Shown piece after piece: positions 15,704-25,596 of a DNA stretch of 25,596 nt (position 1 is its first letter; each line of letters begins with the position of its first letter). The position numbers and the translations under genes are program-made. This stretch comes from Paulinella micropora (taxonomy: Eukaryota; Cercozoa; Imbricatea; Euglyphida; Paulinellidae), in contig WBZZ01006747.1 in assembly GCA_019918135.1 (NCBI GenBank), positions 265,001-290,596 on the forward strand. The letters run 5' to 3'. Under the pieces are notes generated by a model. The model ran no database searches. It had not been told where the DNA came from and saw nothing but the letters and a program-made list of their open reading frames with translations.

Positions 15704-18700
15704 ACTTATCAGTCAATTGGCCTTTGATTCTGTCGGACATGTGCCTCCATTGGTAGCACGGGGCCGTTCGGTGACGCGGCTCCGCTCCAAAGACTCGACT
15801 GGCGATGCAATGTGCAAGTGAGCGTGCTGTGCATGTGCAAGTGGGTGCAAGGAGTGAGAGGAGTTATCTGCTGAGAAGAAGTCCGCGACGCTGCGCTGAC
15901 CTCTACCTACAACAGATCTAGCCAGACATACTACCTGACTAGGCCTTCCCCTCCTTCTACCCACCCTCTGAACGACCGTGAGGTCGATCATCTCCTCCTC
16001 CTCCTCCGCTCCCTCTGCCTCCCTGATCCGCGCCTCCAACTCCTCCCACTCCTTCCAGATGGCGGCAACAAACCTCTCTAACTCCTCATCCACCTCTACA
16101 GGGGGATAAACATAACGCCGAGCATCGCCGCCATCTTTTTATCCTCCCCCTTCAGCCATTCCTCTTTGAAGAGCCTCACCTCCTCCTCCGCCTCCCGCAG
16201 CTCCCTGTGATAAAGCCCTCCTCGATTCAGCATGAGGGGCTGCCGGGCTTGCGCCTCATCGATAAACTTAAACAGTGCCTCACGAGAGCTCGCAAACGTT
16301 GGGCAATGCAGCAGGAAGTGACGTAACGACTCGTTAACCTCAGTGCCACACAAGGCGAAACAGCTTGAGCAGTCCGGCGAGCATGAGCCAAATTTGGATC
16401 GGTAGAGGCGAAGGCGATTGTTGCAGCTCAACAATCGCCTTCTGATAAGGTTGTGACTTCCCCCCTCCAGCGCCCGCCAACGTGGGAAAGCAGAGCGGGA
16501 AGACATCTGGCTAAGCAGCACCCTAAGCCCATCAGAGGGCTTAGCCTGCCGCTCCCAGCCAGCTACTTCCTGCCAGACAGACCATTGCTTTACCACCTCG
16601 TTCCAGTTCGCCAGAGCGGCCCGCCAGTCCTTATCATCTACCGTGCATCTTCGTTCACAACCCGCTTGAGCGCATCCAAGCCCTCCCGCAGCCTGTGATC
16701 TGCTAAGATCAAAATTTTCCGTATCTTCCTTCCATTTGCACCGACCCGAGTTGTAAAGCCTGCGTGTTAGCGCTGTGTTGCCCAGTAGCTCGATGCGCCC
16801 TAGGAACCGAAGCCGGGCCGCCTTGGCAAGGATGCTAAAACTCGGCGTGCGGCCTAAACCCCTGGTGATGCAGCCACTTGTGCGCGTACCAACACCCAAA
16901 ATGGCCCGCAGGGGCGCTACCAACGCGCCCTCCAGCTTACTCAGCTTGTTGGCGCCCGGCAGATCCCAAAAAGCCGATGCGTAAAGCAACTTTGCGCCAA
17001 CCATTTGCTGCCAATTCATCAGCCGAAGACGCACAAGAACTTCGTGGGCAATCCAGAGGGGGAAGTAGGCAGCCGTTCCCGCTACAGTGATTTCCGCCGC
17101 CCGCTTCGCTTGCGGTTTATGGAAGAGGGCGTCCGTGAGCAGAACTCCCAGGTGTTTGTAGTGGTCGGTGACGTTGAGAACCTTACCCCGGAACCTCACG
17201 CACGGGGGCGACTTTTTTGAATTGGCATGCCCGTATATCGGCATGACATCCGTCTTGCCTGGTTTCAGGTTGATTTCAAGCCGATAGTCCTCCACGAATG
17301 TCGCCACGACATTTACAATCTGTTCCGTGACACTATGCGCAAATAGCTCCGTGACACTATGCGCAATTACCGCAACGTCGTCGGCGTAAAGCAGGGTCCG
17401 TATGTCTTCGATGCGGTTGAGGTCCTCGATCTCCAACTCTTTCGCGATTCGGACCGTTAGCTCATCCATGAAGACGTTGAACAGCGACGGTGACAACGGC
17501 GACCCTTGCTGAACTCCCATCTCTTCCAGCACTTCACCAGTGAGTTCGCCATCGACTAGCACTCGCGATGACGTTCTTCGGTAAAAACGCCGCAGGATGC
17601 GATAGAACTTGCCCTGTACCCCCATCTGGGTTAGCCTCTGAAACAACCCGGCCCGCCATACCGTAGGGAATGCCTTTCTCAGATCCACGACCAAAACGAA
17701 AGAGCGGAGGCCAGCTTGTTGTCTAAGGCGCAGACGCTCCTTAAGGACAAAGATCTGGTCGCCCGTACTACGTTTTGGCCGGAACCCACCCTGCTCTGGG
17801 CGAAGCCTGCCCGGCTGATCGATGAAAGCCGTAAGCCTTGCCGCCATAAGGGACAGATACATCTTACCCAGACAGCTCAGGATCGCGATGTCTCTCCAAT
17901 TTTCCTGATTGGTTGGGTCGCCTCCTTTTGGGATGTTGACGATAATCGCTTTGCCCCAGTCACTGGGAGTGCATTCGCACGATTTCAACCAGTTGAAGAA
18001 GCGTACCAGAAAGCTCACAATCCGCGTGCCTCCGTACTTGAGCATCTCGTTCTTGATCTTATCCGGTGAGCACGCTTTGTGATTCTGGAGATTTTCCTGG
18101 CAGAGCTCCACTTCCTTCTCGGTGTAATCATAGTCCAGCGGGCCCGTCTCAGTCCGGATCTCCTCGGCTTGCGCCATGGCCTCGAATTGGTCGCGCAGGT
18201 TGTCGTGATACTGGAAGGTTTCGCGGGCCTTCCGCTCGGGCTCAATCCGCGCTTCTTCCTCATCGGAACCGACGTCCTACACATGCATCCTCCAAAAACT
18301 GGTTTTCTTTGGGGACCACCATACGTCGGCGGTATTCTTCCCATTCTTGTAGTTTTTCCCGGAGTGTGCATGCCAGAGTGCCATCGGGCCTCCGAACAGG
18401 AGCAGAAGCTTTGGACCGCCGGACCCCGCCGAAACGCTTTGACAGCTTCCAGTACGTGGCCATGGTAGCGCTCCTGAAGTTGGCAGCGGTTTCATTCTGG
18501 ACCCGCTTCCACGCTTGCTCCTTCTTCTCCTTGCATAACCTTCTGACCGCCTTCCTCGCCTCTTTATATCTTTGCCAGGCCTCTTGGTTGGCCTCATTCC
18601 TTCGCCAGAGGCCGTATGCCTCTCTCCGTCGCGCAATCGCTTCCCTAATACCCTCATCAAACCATGCATTAGTAAACCCTGACCTAATCACCCGAACTCC

Positions 18701-21003
18701 CAAGGCCTTCGCGGCTGCGCCCGTGAAAGCTCGGACCACTAAGCTAGCGACCCTATCTACCTCCTGCTGAAGCTCATCCGGGTCCTCCACTGCTGATAGA
18801 TCTGGGAGGCCATCTGGCAACAGCCCCGATATACAAGCTGCAAAGGTCTCGTCGTACTTCAACCTAAGCTTATATAGCTCACTCTCCTTACCCTCAGCTA
18901 CCCTGCCCTAAGCTTAGATAGCTCACTCTCCTACCCTGAGCTACCCTGTCGATCAAGCGCTCTGCCTTGAATGCCTTGTACCTCTTTACCTGCTTTTTGG
19001 GTGGTGGCTGCCCCCCCCCAGACCAGTTCCGCCCACACGGCTTTGTGGTCGATACCAAGTTCTACCTCGTCGATGCCGAAGCTCGCCTCCTCCGCCAGCT
19101 CGGGAGAGACGCAGATGTAATCCCTCGTCCACCTACATGTTTATGCCTAGACCACCAATACTTGTTCCCCCGTGGTTGCGAAAACCCACTGAGATTGCGC
19201 AGCCGACACCATTCTCACTCCTAACCCCTCTACCCCTCCCATCTATCTCGCCAAAGAGGCCCACCACTCCCTCCTCCCGCGCTATTCGCCCGCTCAGCTT
19301 AGCATTAGTATCACCAACCGTTACCACATGACCTTTGGTGGCGAAGTAGGAGACGGCCGCCTGCCACGCCTCATAGGCTGCAATAGATTCCGATTTTCTT
19401 GGGGGAAGTAGCCGTTGCCGACGAACACATCCGACGCCGTCGCGCTCCCAGACGACAGCCTCACCCACAATTGCTGTGGGTGTGGAACAGGCGCCTGTAC
19501 AATGGTAGCGCACGGTGCCAGATAGTTGGCCACCAACGTCAAGACTCCCCCCAAGAGACGCGAGCCCGCACCAGTTGCAGCCGCTTTGCCGAGGACTGCG
19601 AAGCCGTCGACTTGGAGCTTCTCCACCTTCTGCGACGATAGGTTGTGCTCCTGGACTCCGACGATCACCCAGCCTCGCTCCTTGTAGTGCTCCGGCCATT
19701 CCCCAAAGCCTGGGCTATCCGCACCCACTTTGCCTTGCCAATTATGTGAGGCCACCCTCAGTGGGAAGCCTTTCACAATTTGGGAAGAACGAAGCTGGTG
19801 CCGATGCCTGCGCTTCGATTGAGCCCGCCTGGAGCCCTCCGCCACCCTCCACGGCCCATCCTGCACCCTCCGCCCTAGCTCTTCCAGCTCCCGCATCCCG
19901 CCCGACTCCGCCAAGGGAGATTCACCGCTTGAGGCTTCGCCCTGGGGCTCGTCGACTTCCACGTCGAGCACCCAGTAGCCAAACCCCTGCTTGCGAAGCT
20001 CCCTCTGCATCTCTACATACTGGGCACCCCCCCGTGCAGCCCGCTGCTTCTCTCTTTCCCGGAAAGTCTACCCGTCGCAACGTGAACCTTTCCCGCGAAG
20101 AACTTACGCTCCCGCAGCAGCCGCGCCATCTTATCCGCCTCCTCACAAGACGCACATTTAATCCGCAAATGCCGCCCGCTACCTCTGCCAGCGAATTCCA
20201 CCTCGACTTCCCCGAGACCGAGAATTCGGAGCTCTCGCGCCATGACCACTGTCTGAGAGACATGCGATAGCCCCCATACTATGCAACATCTCTTATCCAG
20301 CTCATTTCGTACCTTCCTCCGCCACCTCCTCGGTGGCGGTACCGCTTGCCACACGCCGTGACCAAACCTTTCCGGACGTGACTTCTCTTCCGAGGTTGGG
20401 GAGGGTGATCGAGATGCAGCAGGATTGCTGGCTCTACGTGATTCAGGTTGCCCGTCAGGTACGCGAGCACTCGACCACCCCACCCCGGCCGAGTAGCCAT
20501 CGCCACCCGCAGGCGCGCTCCCACGGGGAACGTCTAAACCTGAAGGATTACCGTCTTGACCCATAGGGCCAGCACTAGCGGCCGCGCTCTTCGCATAAGA
20601 ACCTGACATACGTGGTATGGGACCCCGGTGCCGCATTGATTAAGTTGTGAACTCGATAAATGAGGACCCAGGTGGGGTTATTTAAAGCTCAACCCTTAAA
20701 AAGCATACGTGTACGTATGTATAGGAATACACACAGACACTCACCTGCATCCGTAATCAGACACGAGACGGGACCCGCTGTGCATTATCGAGGTAGGTGT
20801 CGTGGCAAACCACCCTGCGTCCGATAAACGCTGCAAGTGAGTCATCTACCGAGAGCACAGAGTGACAGGCCCGTGCACGTGTACCCACCACCCCATAACC
20901 CTCCGCCAGAGCAACCCCATGGCATCCGCAGGATGAGCACGAAGAGTGCTGAGAGAGAGGGTGAGCCAGGAGCCCCGCTACGGTCCGTCGTTACTTTGGT
21001 CAT

Positions 21004-21005
<2 letters not shown>
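15704..21005 (-). mobile_element. LINE-2: near-full-length sister of LINE-1, inactivated
   Basis: It matches LINE-1 nearly base for base from tail to leader, including about 365 bp of 5' UTR. It stops at 21005, where LINE-1 continues for some 260 bp more, so it is slightly 5' truncated. The truncation point is immediately followed by the (AAT)n tail of E2. The ORF is broken in several places. Confidence 0.92.
15713..20636 (-). pseudogene. Frameshifted LINE-2 polyprotein gene
   Basis: Same architecture as the intact LINE-1 protein but split into several frames. From 5' to 3': N-terminal RRM-like part open to about 20067, where one C of a CC is lost; endonuclease interrupted by a 7-bp deletion near 19390 and by deletions totalling about 40 bp at 19120-19210; a roughly 45-bp duplication with a change near 18850-18950; a 2-bp loss near 18277; the reverse transcriptase block 16096-18177 open, with motif A VVDLRKAF, YADD and an in-frame short duplication (LFAHSVTEQ) near 17325-17355; paired +1/-1 changes near 16645 and 16712 that scramble about 28 residues; a final break at 16094. 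The C-terminal tail keeps MIDLT, RRRGRP and QRSVADFF (15875-15898). It cannot make a full protein in cis. Confidence 0.92.

Positions 21006-21087
<82 letters not shown>
21006..21087. repeat. (AAT)n: 3' tail of E2
   Basis: About 82 bp of pure AAT between the 5' end of LINE-2 and E2. Confidence 0.92.
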
Positions 21088-21259
21088 GTGCATCTCCTGC
21101 CAATTGCTGAGCCAAAAGGCCATGTGCATCCAGTCCTCCATTCCATAAGGAAAGTCTCCACACCAATCGGTGGAATAAAGGAAGTGACGGCATAGAACAT
21201 TACTCTAGGAGCTTTATACCAATCAGCCCATGGAAAGGACCGATGGCCTATGTACTCCC

Positions 21260-21260
<1 letters not shown>
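21088..21260 (-). mobile_element. Short non-autonomous retroelement E2
   Basis: A 173-bp unit with no coding signal. On the minus strand its 3' end reads GGATGCACATGGCC then GGCTCAGCAATTGGCAG and GATGCACTA before the (TTA)n tail, close to the ends of E1 and the SINEs. It is probably the 5'-truncated end of a longer family. Its 5' side lies on the (AAT)n tail of SINE-E. Confidence 0.65.

Positions 21261-21357
<97 letters not shown>
21261..21357. repeat. (AAT)n: 3' tail of SINE-E
   Basis: About 97 bp of pure AAT. Confidence 0.92.
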
Positions 21358-21625
21358 GTGCTTCTCTGTCAATGGCTGATGCATTTCTGCACATGCGCCT
21401 CCATCGTCTCACCCGTGAGGGGAGTACGAAGATTTGACGATAAGCTCTAATGACACCCCCGCAAGGGCAGTTCCAACACTTCCAGACGGGCCGGTATGTT
21501 CAATGAAAATACTGGTCCAGAAATAGACCGGCATGTTTAATGAAAATACTGGTGGCACCGACGGGAATCGAACTGGCGACAGGGCCCAGATGGTAGAACT
21601 TGACCACTGGGCTATCACGGTGTCC
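21358..21625 (-). mobile_element. tRNA-derived SINE-E
   Basis: Full-length copy and the closest relative of SINE-A: both carry the CCAGAAATAGACCGG linker and GATTTGACGATAAGC. A and B boxes are present. The 5' end abuts the tail of SINE-F. Confidence 0.9.
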
Positions 21626-21664
<39 letters not shown>

Positions 21665-21682
21665 GTAATAATAATAGTAATA
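21626..21682. repeat. (AAT)n: 3' tail of SINE-F
   Basis: About 57 bp with AGT interruptions. Confidence 0.9.
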
Positions 21683-21804
21683 GTGCTTCTCTGTCAATGG
21701 CTGATGCATTTCTGCACATGCGCCTCCATCGTCTCACCCGTGAGGGGAGTACGAAGAATTGACGATAGGCTCTAATGACACCCCCGCAAGGGCAGTTCCA
21801 ACTC
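21683..21804 (-). mobile_element. 5'-truncated SINE-F
   Basis: Only the 3' ~120 bp remain; the tRNA-like head and the duplicated module are missing. It shares the GAATTGACGATAGGC variant with SINE-B. The truncation point lies on the (AAT)n tail of NA3. Confidence 0.85.
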
Positions 21805-21834
21805 ATAATAGTAATAATAATAGTAATAATAATA
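21805..21834. repeat. Short AAT/AGT tract: 3' tail of NA3
   Basis: About 30 bp of AAT with AGT interruptions, resembling the NA1-proximal end of the tract at 11972-12128. Confidence 0.85.
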
Positions 21835-22240
21835 CTATATCTGAGGCGTACTGATGCAGCTAATGGCATATCCTCAACGGACATAAGCCTCCAATACCCT
21901 TGTTCGAGGTCCTCCACCCCCCCGTGTCAGTCTCTCGCCTGATGATCGGGGCCACCGATGGAGCTCCTGAGGGCAAGACTGCACTAAGCCGAGGTTATTC
22001 CGCAGTCCCAGCAACCTCTTGCAAGACGTCACCGAATGTGCAAGTGCATACACCAAGCGCGGTTGCTAGAGCTGCCTCGAAACCCCACCCATAACAATCT
22101 GGTGTCTGCTGGGTCCTGGGCTATCAGCCAGCATATGCGGAGTTTAAGATCTTTTACGCGCGCAACGACCCTCCTCCCCAGCATCTACCACCAAAGGGTT
22201 ATGAGTTGGCGTCACAGTTTAACGCCTTGAGGCCATTGGG

Positions 22241-22243
<3 letters not shown>
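21835..22243 (-). mobile_element. Non-autonomous retroelement NA3
   Basis: A 409-bp copy nearly identical to NA2, with the same two ends. It carries TTGGAGGCTTATGTCC near its 3' end. The 5' end lies directly on the (AAT)n tail of F2b. Confidence 0.8.

Positions 22244-22337
<94 letters not shown>
22244..22337. repeat. (AAT)n: 3' tail of F2b
   Basis: About 94 bp of pure AAT between NA3 and the 3' end of F2b. Confidence 0.92.
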
Positions 22338-25300
22338 GGCTTCCTCAGACTATAGCATCAGATCCAGATCCTGGACATGTGCCTCCATTGGGTCACCGGG
22401 GTCAGCCGATCCCAACGCATTGTCAGAACACCAAACAGACATAGCAGCAACAGCAACAGCAGGGGCAGATGGGGGCTGTGAAGTGCATGAAGAGCTAGAT
22501 GCGAGGGTGTTAGCTGAAGAGAAGAACTCGGAGACACTACGCTGCGCTCCCGAACCCCTCTCTCTAGCCAGGACGTCCACACTGCGCGGACGGCCGCGCC
22601 GCGCAACATCAACGTCACTTGGGGGAGAGGGTGGGACAGAAGCTGATGGAACCTCAGTGAGGTCAATCACCTCCTCACCCCCATCATCCACCCCAAGCTC
22701 CTCCCTTTTACCCTCCCTAGCAGACCAACACTCAGACACATATGATCCAAACAACACATCCAACTTTGGAGGGGACGCAACGCTGTAACCCCTAACAACG
22801 CAGCAAGCCCAAAGTTACTGCGGAAGCGCGACTTCCCCTGAAAAAACTTACAAAACAATCGTGATTGATCCACAGGCGACATATCATTCCAACCCTGCCG
22901 CACAGAGCCCTCCCGCTCCCGCCCAAGCAACACATCCTCCACCACAACCTCACCACCTGCGACCTCACCACCCTCCTCACTCCCTCCATCCCCCTCAGCA
23001 CCCCCCACAGCCATGCCACCGAGCCTCTGCATACTCAGCAACAGCTGCTTACGTCTCCCCTCATGCATGGGGCAATCCCATAAGAAGTGCGCAAGGGACT
23101 CATTGACATCATCATGACAACAGAAGCAGCGAGGGGACATGCCACTGACCAACTTGCTGCGGTACAACCGAAGGCGGTTGTTGCAGCTGAGCAACCTTCT
23201 CCGAAGCAGATTATAATGCGCATCATCAAGGGCTACCCATCTTGGGAACTCCTTAGTTCCAAAAACTTGTCTTAGGATGACTCGCAGGCCATCAGTAAGA
23301 TCGCTGCCTGCCTCTCGCTTGTCCCACATCAGTTGCTGCACCATCTTGACGTCCTGCTGAAGGGCCCACTTGTCCACAGTCGAACACCAACCCTCGAGGT
23401 CCTTCTCTGAGCTATTTAGGAGCTCCTGAAGCCCTTGTTGTAGATCCATTGAGTCCCTGATAGCGCCTTCGGCCTCCGCAGTCCAGTCGGATTTGACTTG
23501 AGATGCGATGACAGGAAATCGCTTCTCCGGTAGAACACGCAGCCGTCCATAGAACTTCAGTTGCGCCGCCGCCGCAAACGCTCCGCACTCAAAGAGCGCG
23601 CCAGAAAGAGTGTAATCCACTTGCTTGTCTTAGGGCTGATGCCGAGAATCATCCTCATGGGGCGCAGCATTGCTGCCTCCAGCTTGGTGAGCTGCGATAC
23701 GGGGGCACGCCAGACATCGAAGGCGTACTTCAGCTTGGCCCCCACAAGTTGATTCCAGCACATGAGACGATACCTAGCTTGTATCTCACATGCACACCAC
23801 AAAGAGTACCAACCTGCGGTGGCGACTTCAGTGACACGCGTAGCCCGCAGGGCCTGCTCCTTCCACTTCAGGTCGTCGGTGATAACCACTCCCAGGTACT
23901 TGTACTGACTGGTGACACAAAGCTTCTGGCCGCGAAACCACACCACGGGCTCACCTCGCTCCCTGATACTTGGTCGTTTCGCCTTGCTCGACGTGTAAAT
24001 GGGCATGATTTCCGTCTTGCCTGGCTTCAAGTTGACTTCTAGCCGGTAATCTTCCGCGAACTTGGCCACAACATTGACCATCTTCTGGAGCTCGGTGCGA
24101 CTGTGAGCGATGAGGGCCACGTCGTCCGCGTATAGAAGTGCCTTGATGTCGTTCAGCCGCTTCACATCCGTGATCTTGAGGCACTCGCCAGCCGATCACA
24201 CAGCTCATCCATAAAGACGTTGAAGAGTGTGGGAGAGAGAGGGGACCCCTGTTGGACGCCTACATCCTCCAGTACTTCGGGGGTGAGTGCTCCATCAACT
24301 AGCACTTGCGACGAAGTCTGCTCGTAGCACCTGCGTAGCGTGCGCCAGAACTTGCCCCTTACACCCAGCTTCCAGAGCCTCTCAAATAGACCATCTCTCC
24401 AAACAGACGGGAAAGCCTTGCGTAGATCGACGAACAGGACATACGACTCCCGCTTCTGCTGCTGACGCCCCTTCAACTCTGCCAAAGGGCAAAGACCTGA
24501 TCCGTAGTGCGACGCCCCGGGCGGAAGCCTCCCTGCTCTGGACGTAGCTTATCCGGGCCATCCACGAAGAGCGTTAGACGAGTAGCTAATAAGGACAGAT
24601 ACAGCTTACCAAGGCAACTAATAATCGAGATATCCCTCCAGTTGTCAGGATCCGTAGGATCCCCACCCTTGGGGATATTGACGATGATTCCCTTGCCCCA
24701 AGCTTTTGGAGTCCTCTCGGCTTCTCGATCCAGTTGAAGTACTGCGTTAAGTAGCCATTGATGTAGGCGCCGCCATACTTGAGCATCTCGTTCTTCACTT
24801 TGTCCTCGCCACAAGCTTTGTGGTTATTCAGGCACGTTGCCTTGCAAGGACCTCCTCTTGCGTGAACGGCTTGTCCAGCTCTTCGCAAGTGTCTTCACCT
24901 ACTTCGTGCTCCTTCATAGCCCGGGCCACCTCATCTCTGAAGCGATCGTTCCAGTGGAACTGCCGCTTAGCTTCGGCTTCCTCCACTCCAGCGAGCCTGC
25001 TTCTGCACAGCACTCCACCACAACAGCCGCACTTGCCGGATTTTCCGTGGCTTCACCGAATTTTTCCGAAATTCCTCCCACCGCGCGACCTTTTCCGCAG
25101 CGTACACGCCAGTGAGCCATCCCTCCTTTGCACCGGCGCCTTCGTTCTGCGTGCCCCGCCAAGCCGCTTCGCGAGTAGCCAAAAGCGCTTTGAGGATTGC
25201 TCGCGTTGACATTTGACCGCTTCTTCCTGCACTTGCTTGAAGGAGGCGGACTTCTTGGCCCGAGTTGCCTTCCGAATTTGCTTGCGGAGCCGTAGCCAAT

Positions 25301-25596
25301 TCAGACGGGCTTCCGCATTCGATTCATCCCTCCTGTATGCTGCGTAGGCCTCCCGGCGCTGCTGAATGAGCTCCTTTAGCTCCCCGTCGAACCAATTGTT
25401 GGTGAAACGGGGTCGTATACATCTGGAGCCAAGGACCCGGTGCGCCGCCATTCGGAAGGACTGCGCCACTCGCTCGGTGACGTCATCTACCACCCGTTGG
25501 CTGTCGGCACCACCCGATAGGTCAAGCTCAGGCAGCTGATGCACTCCAAGCTTCTGTAGGCAATGCTGGAATACGTCATCGAACTTGTCGCGTAGA
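22338..25596 (-). mobile_element. F2b: second-family LINE, broken, leaves the window at the right edge
   Basis: At least 3.26 kb of a LINE related to but clearly diverged from LINE-1. It covers the 3' tail, C-terminal region, reverse transcriptase and the linker upstream of it. The endonuclease and 5' end lie beyond the window. It is the same family as the truncated F2a. Confidence 0.92.
22350..25596 (-). pseudogene. Second-family LINE polyprotein gene, frameshifted and partial
   Basis: Reverse transcriptase family protein in several frames. The linker (about 25544-25000) contains RPRFTNNWFDGEL, matching RPGFTNAWFDESL of LINE-1. Then come AWGKGIIVNIPKGGDP and RPEQGGFRPGRRT (about 24515-24720), VLFVDLRKAFPSVWR (about 24400-24450), VQQGSPLSPTLFNVFMDEL (about 24205-24265) and LLYADDVALIAHS (about 24100-24145). 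The CCHC region is near 23080-23140, with the ESLAHFLWDCP stretch near its end. The C-terminus has EEVIDLT (22655-22676), RRGRPRS (22581-22601) and QRSVSEFF (22521-22544). Breaks include one near 24170, one near 24480, one near 23600, and a G run shortened by one base near 22771 relative to F2a. Non-functional as it stands. Confidence 0.92.

Overview
The window is nuclear DNA of a eukaryote. The left edge carries the 3' part of a DDX41/Abstrakt-type DEAD-box helicase gene (DEAD box, [11 protein letters not shown] and a C-terminal CCHC zinc knuckle), uninterrupted by introns over 1.07 kb. The rest is AT-rich spacer, DNA-transposon debris and a very dense block of non-LTR retroelements. I cannot name the species. 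The intron-poor gene, GC-rich coding against AT-rich spacer, and single-ORF LINEs would suit an alga, another protist or a fungus-like eukaryote, but this is inference.

Layout. 1-1074 (+): DDX41-like gene, cut by the window edge. 1075-3546: AT-rich spacer with poly-T tracts, a GC-rich island and an imperfect inverted-repeat pair about 1.1 kb apart. 3547-4240 (-): decayed DDE (IS630/Tc1-mariner-like) transposase. 4356-4386: a perfect C12-A7-G12 hairpin. 4418-25596: a chain of retroelements, all on the minus strand, each ending 3' in an (ATT)n tail that reads (AAT)n on the + strand. From left to right these are a short element with a minisatellite (E1), a full-length LINE with an intact 1638-aa ORF (LINE-1, 5145 to about 10700), a compound simple repeat, a relic LINE 5' UTR, two copies of a ~410-bp non-autonomous element (NA1, NA2), SINE-A, SINE-B, a 5'-truncated second-family LINE (F2a), SINE-C, SINE-D, a frameshifted near-full-length sister of LINE-1 (LINE-2), a short element (E2), SINE-E, a truncated SINE-F, NA3, and a longer but broken second-family LINE (F2b) that leaves the window.

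How it fits together. The intact LINE encodes an RRM-like N-terminal region, an APE-type endonuclease, a reverse transcriptase, a CCHC motif and a C-terminal tail. The tail holds, in order, a SUMO-interaction-like motif, an AT-hook core and a perfect PCNA-interaction (PIP) box, and this order is kept in two diverged LINE families. Thirteen elements have their 5' end directly against the (AAT)n tail of the next, always in the same orientation. This suggests machinery that inserts into (AAT)n by pairing its (AUU)n RNA tail with the target. The LINEs share a 17-nt motif near the 3' end that is translated in different frames in the two families, and the SINEs and other short elements carry variants of it at the same place. 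That points to an RNA recognition signal exploited by several non-autonomous elements. The system as a whole (microsatellite-to-microsatellite chaining, shared 3' signal, SIM/AT-hook/PIP tail) is the main discovery candidate here.
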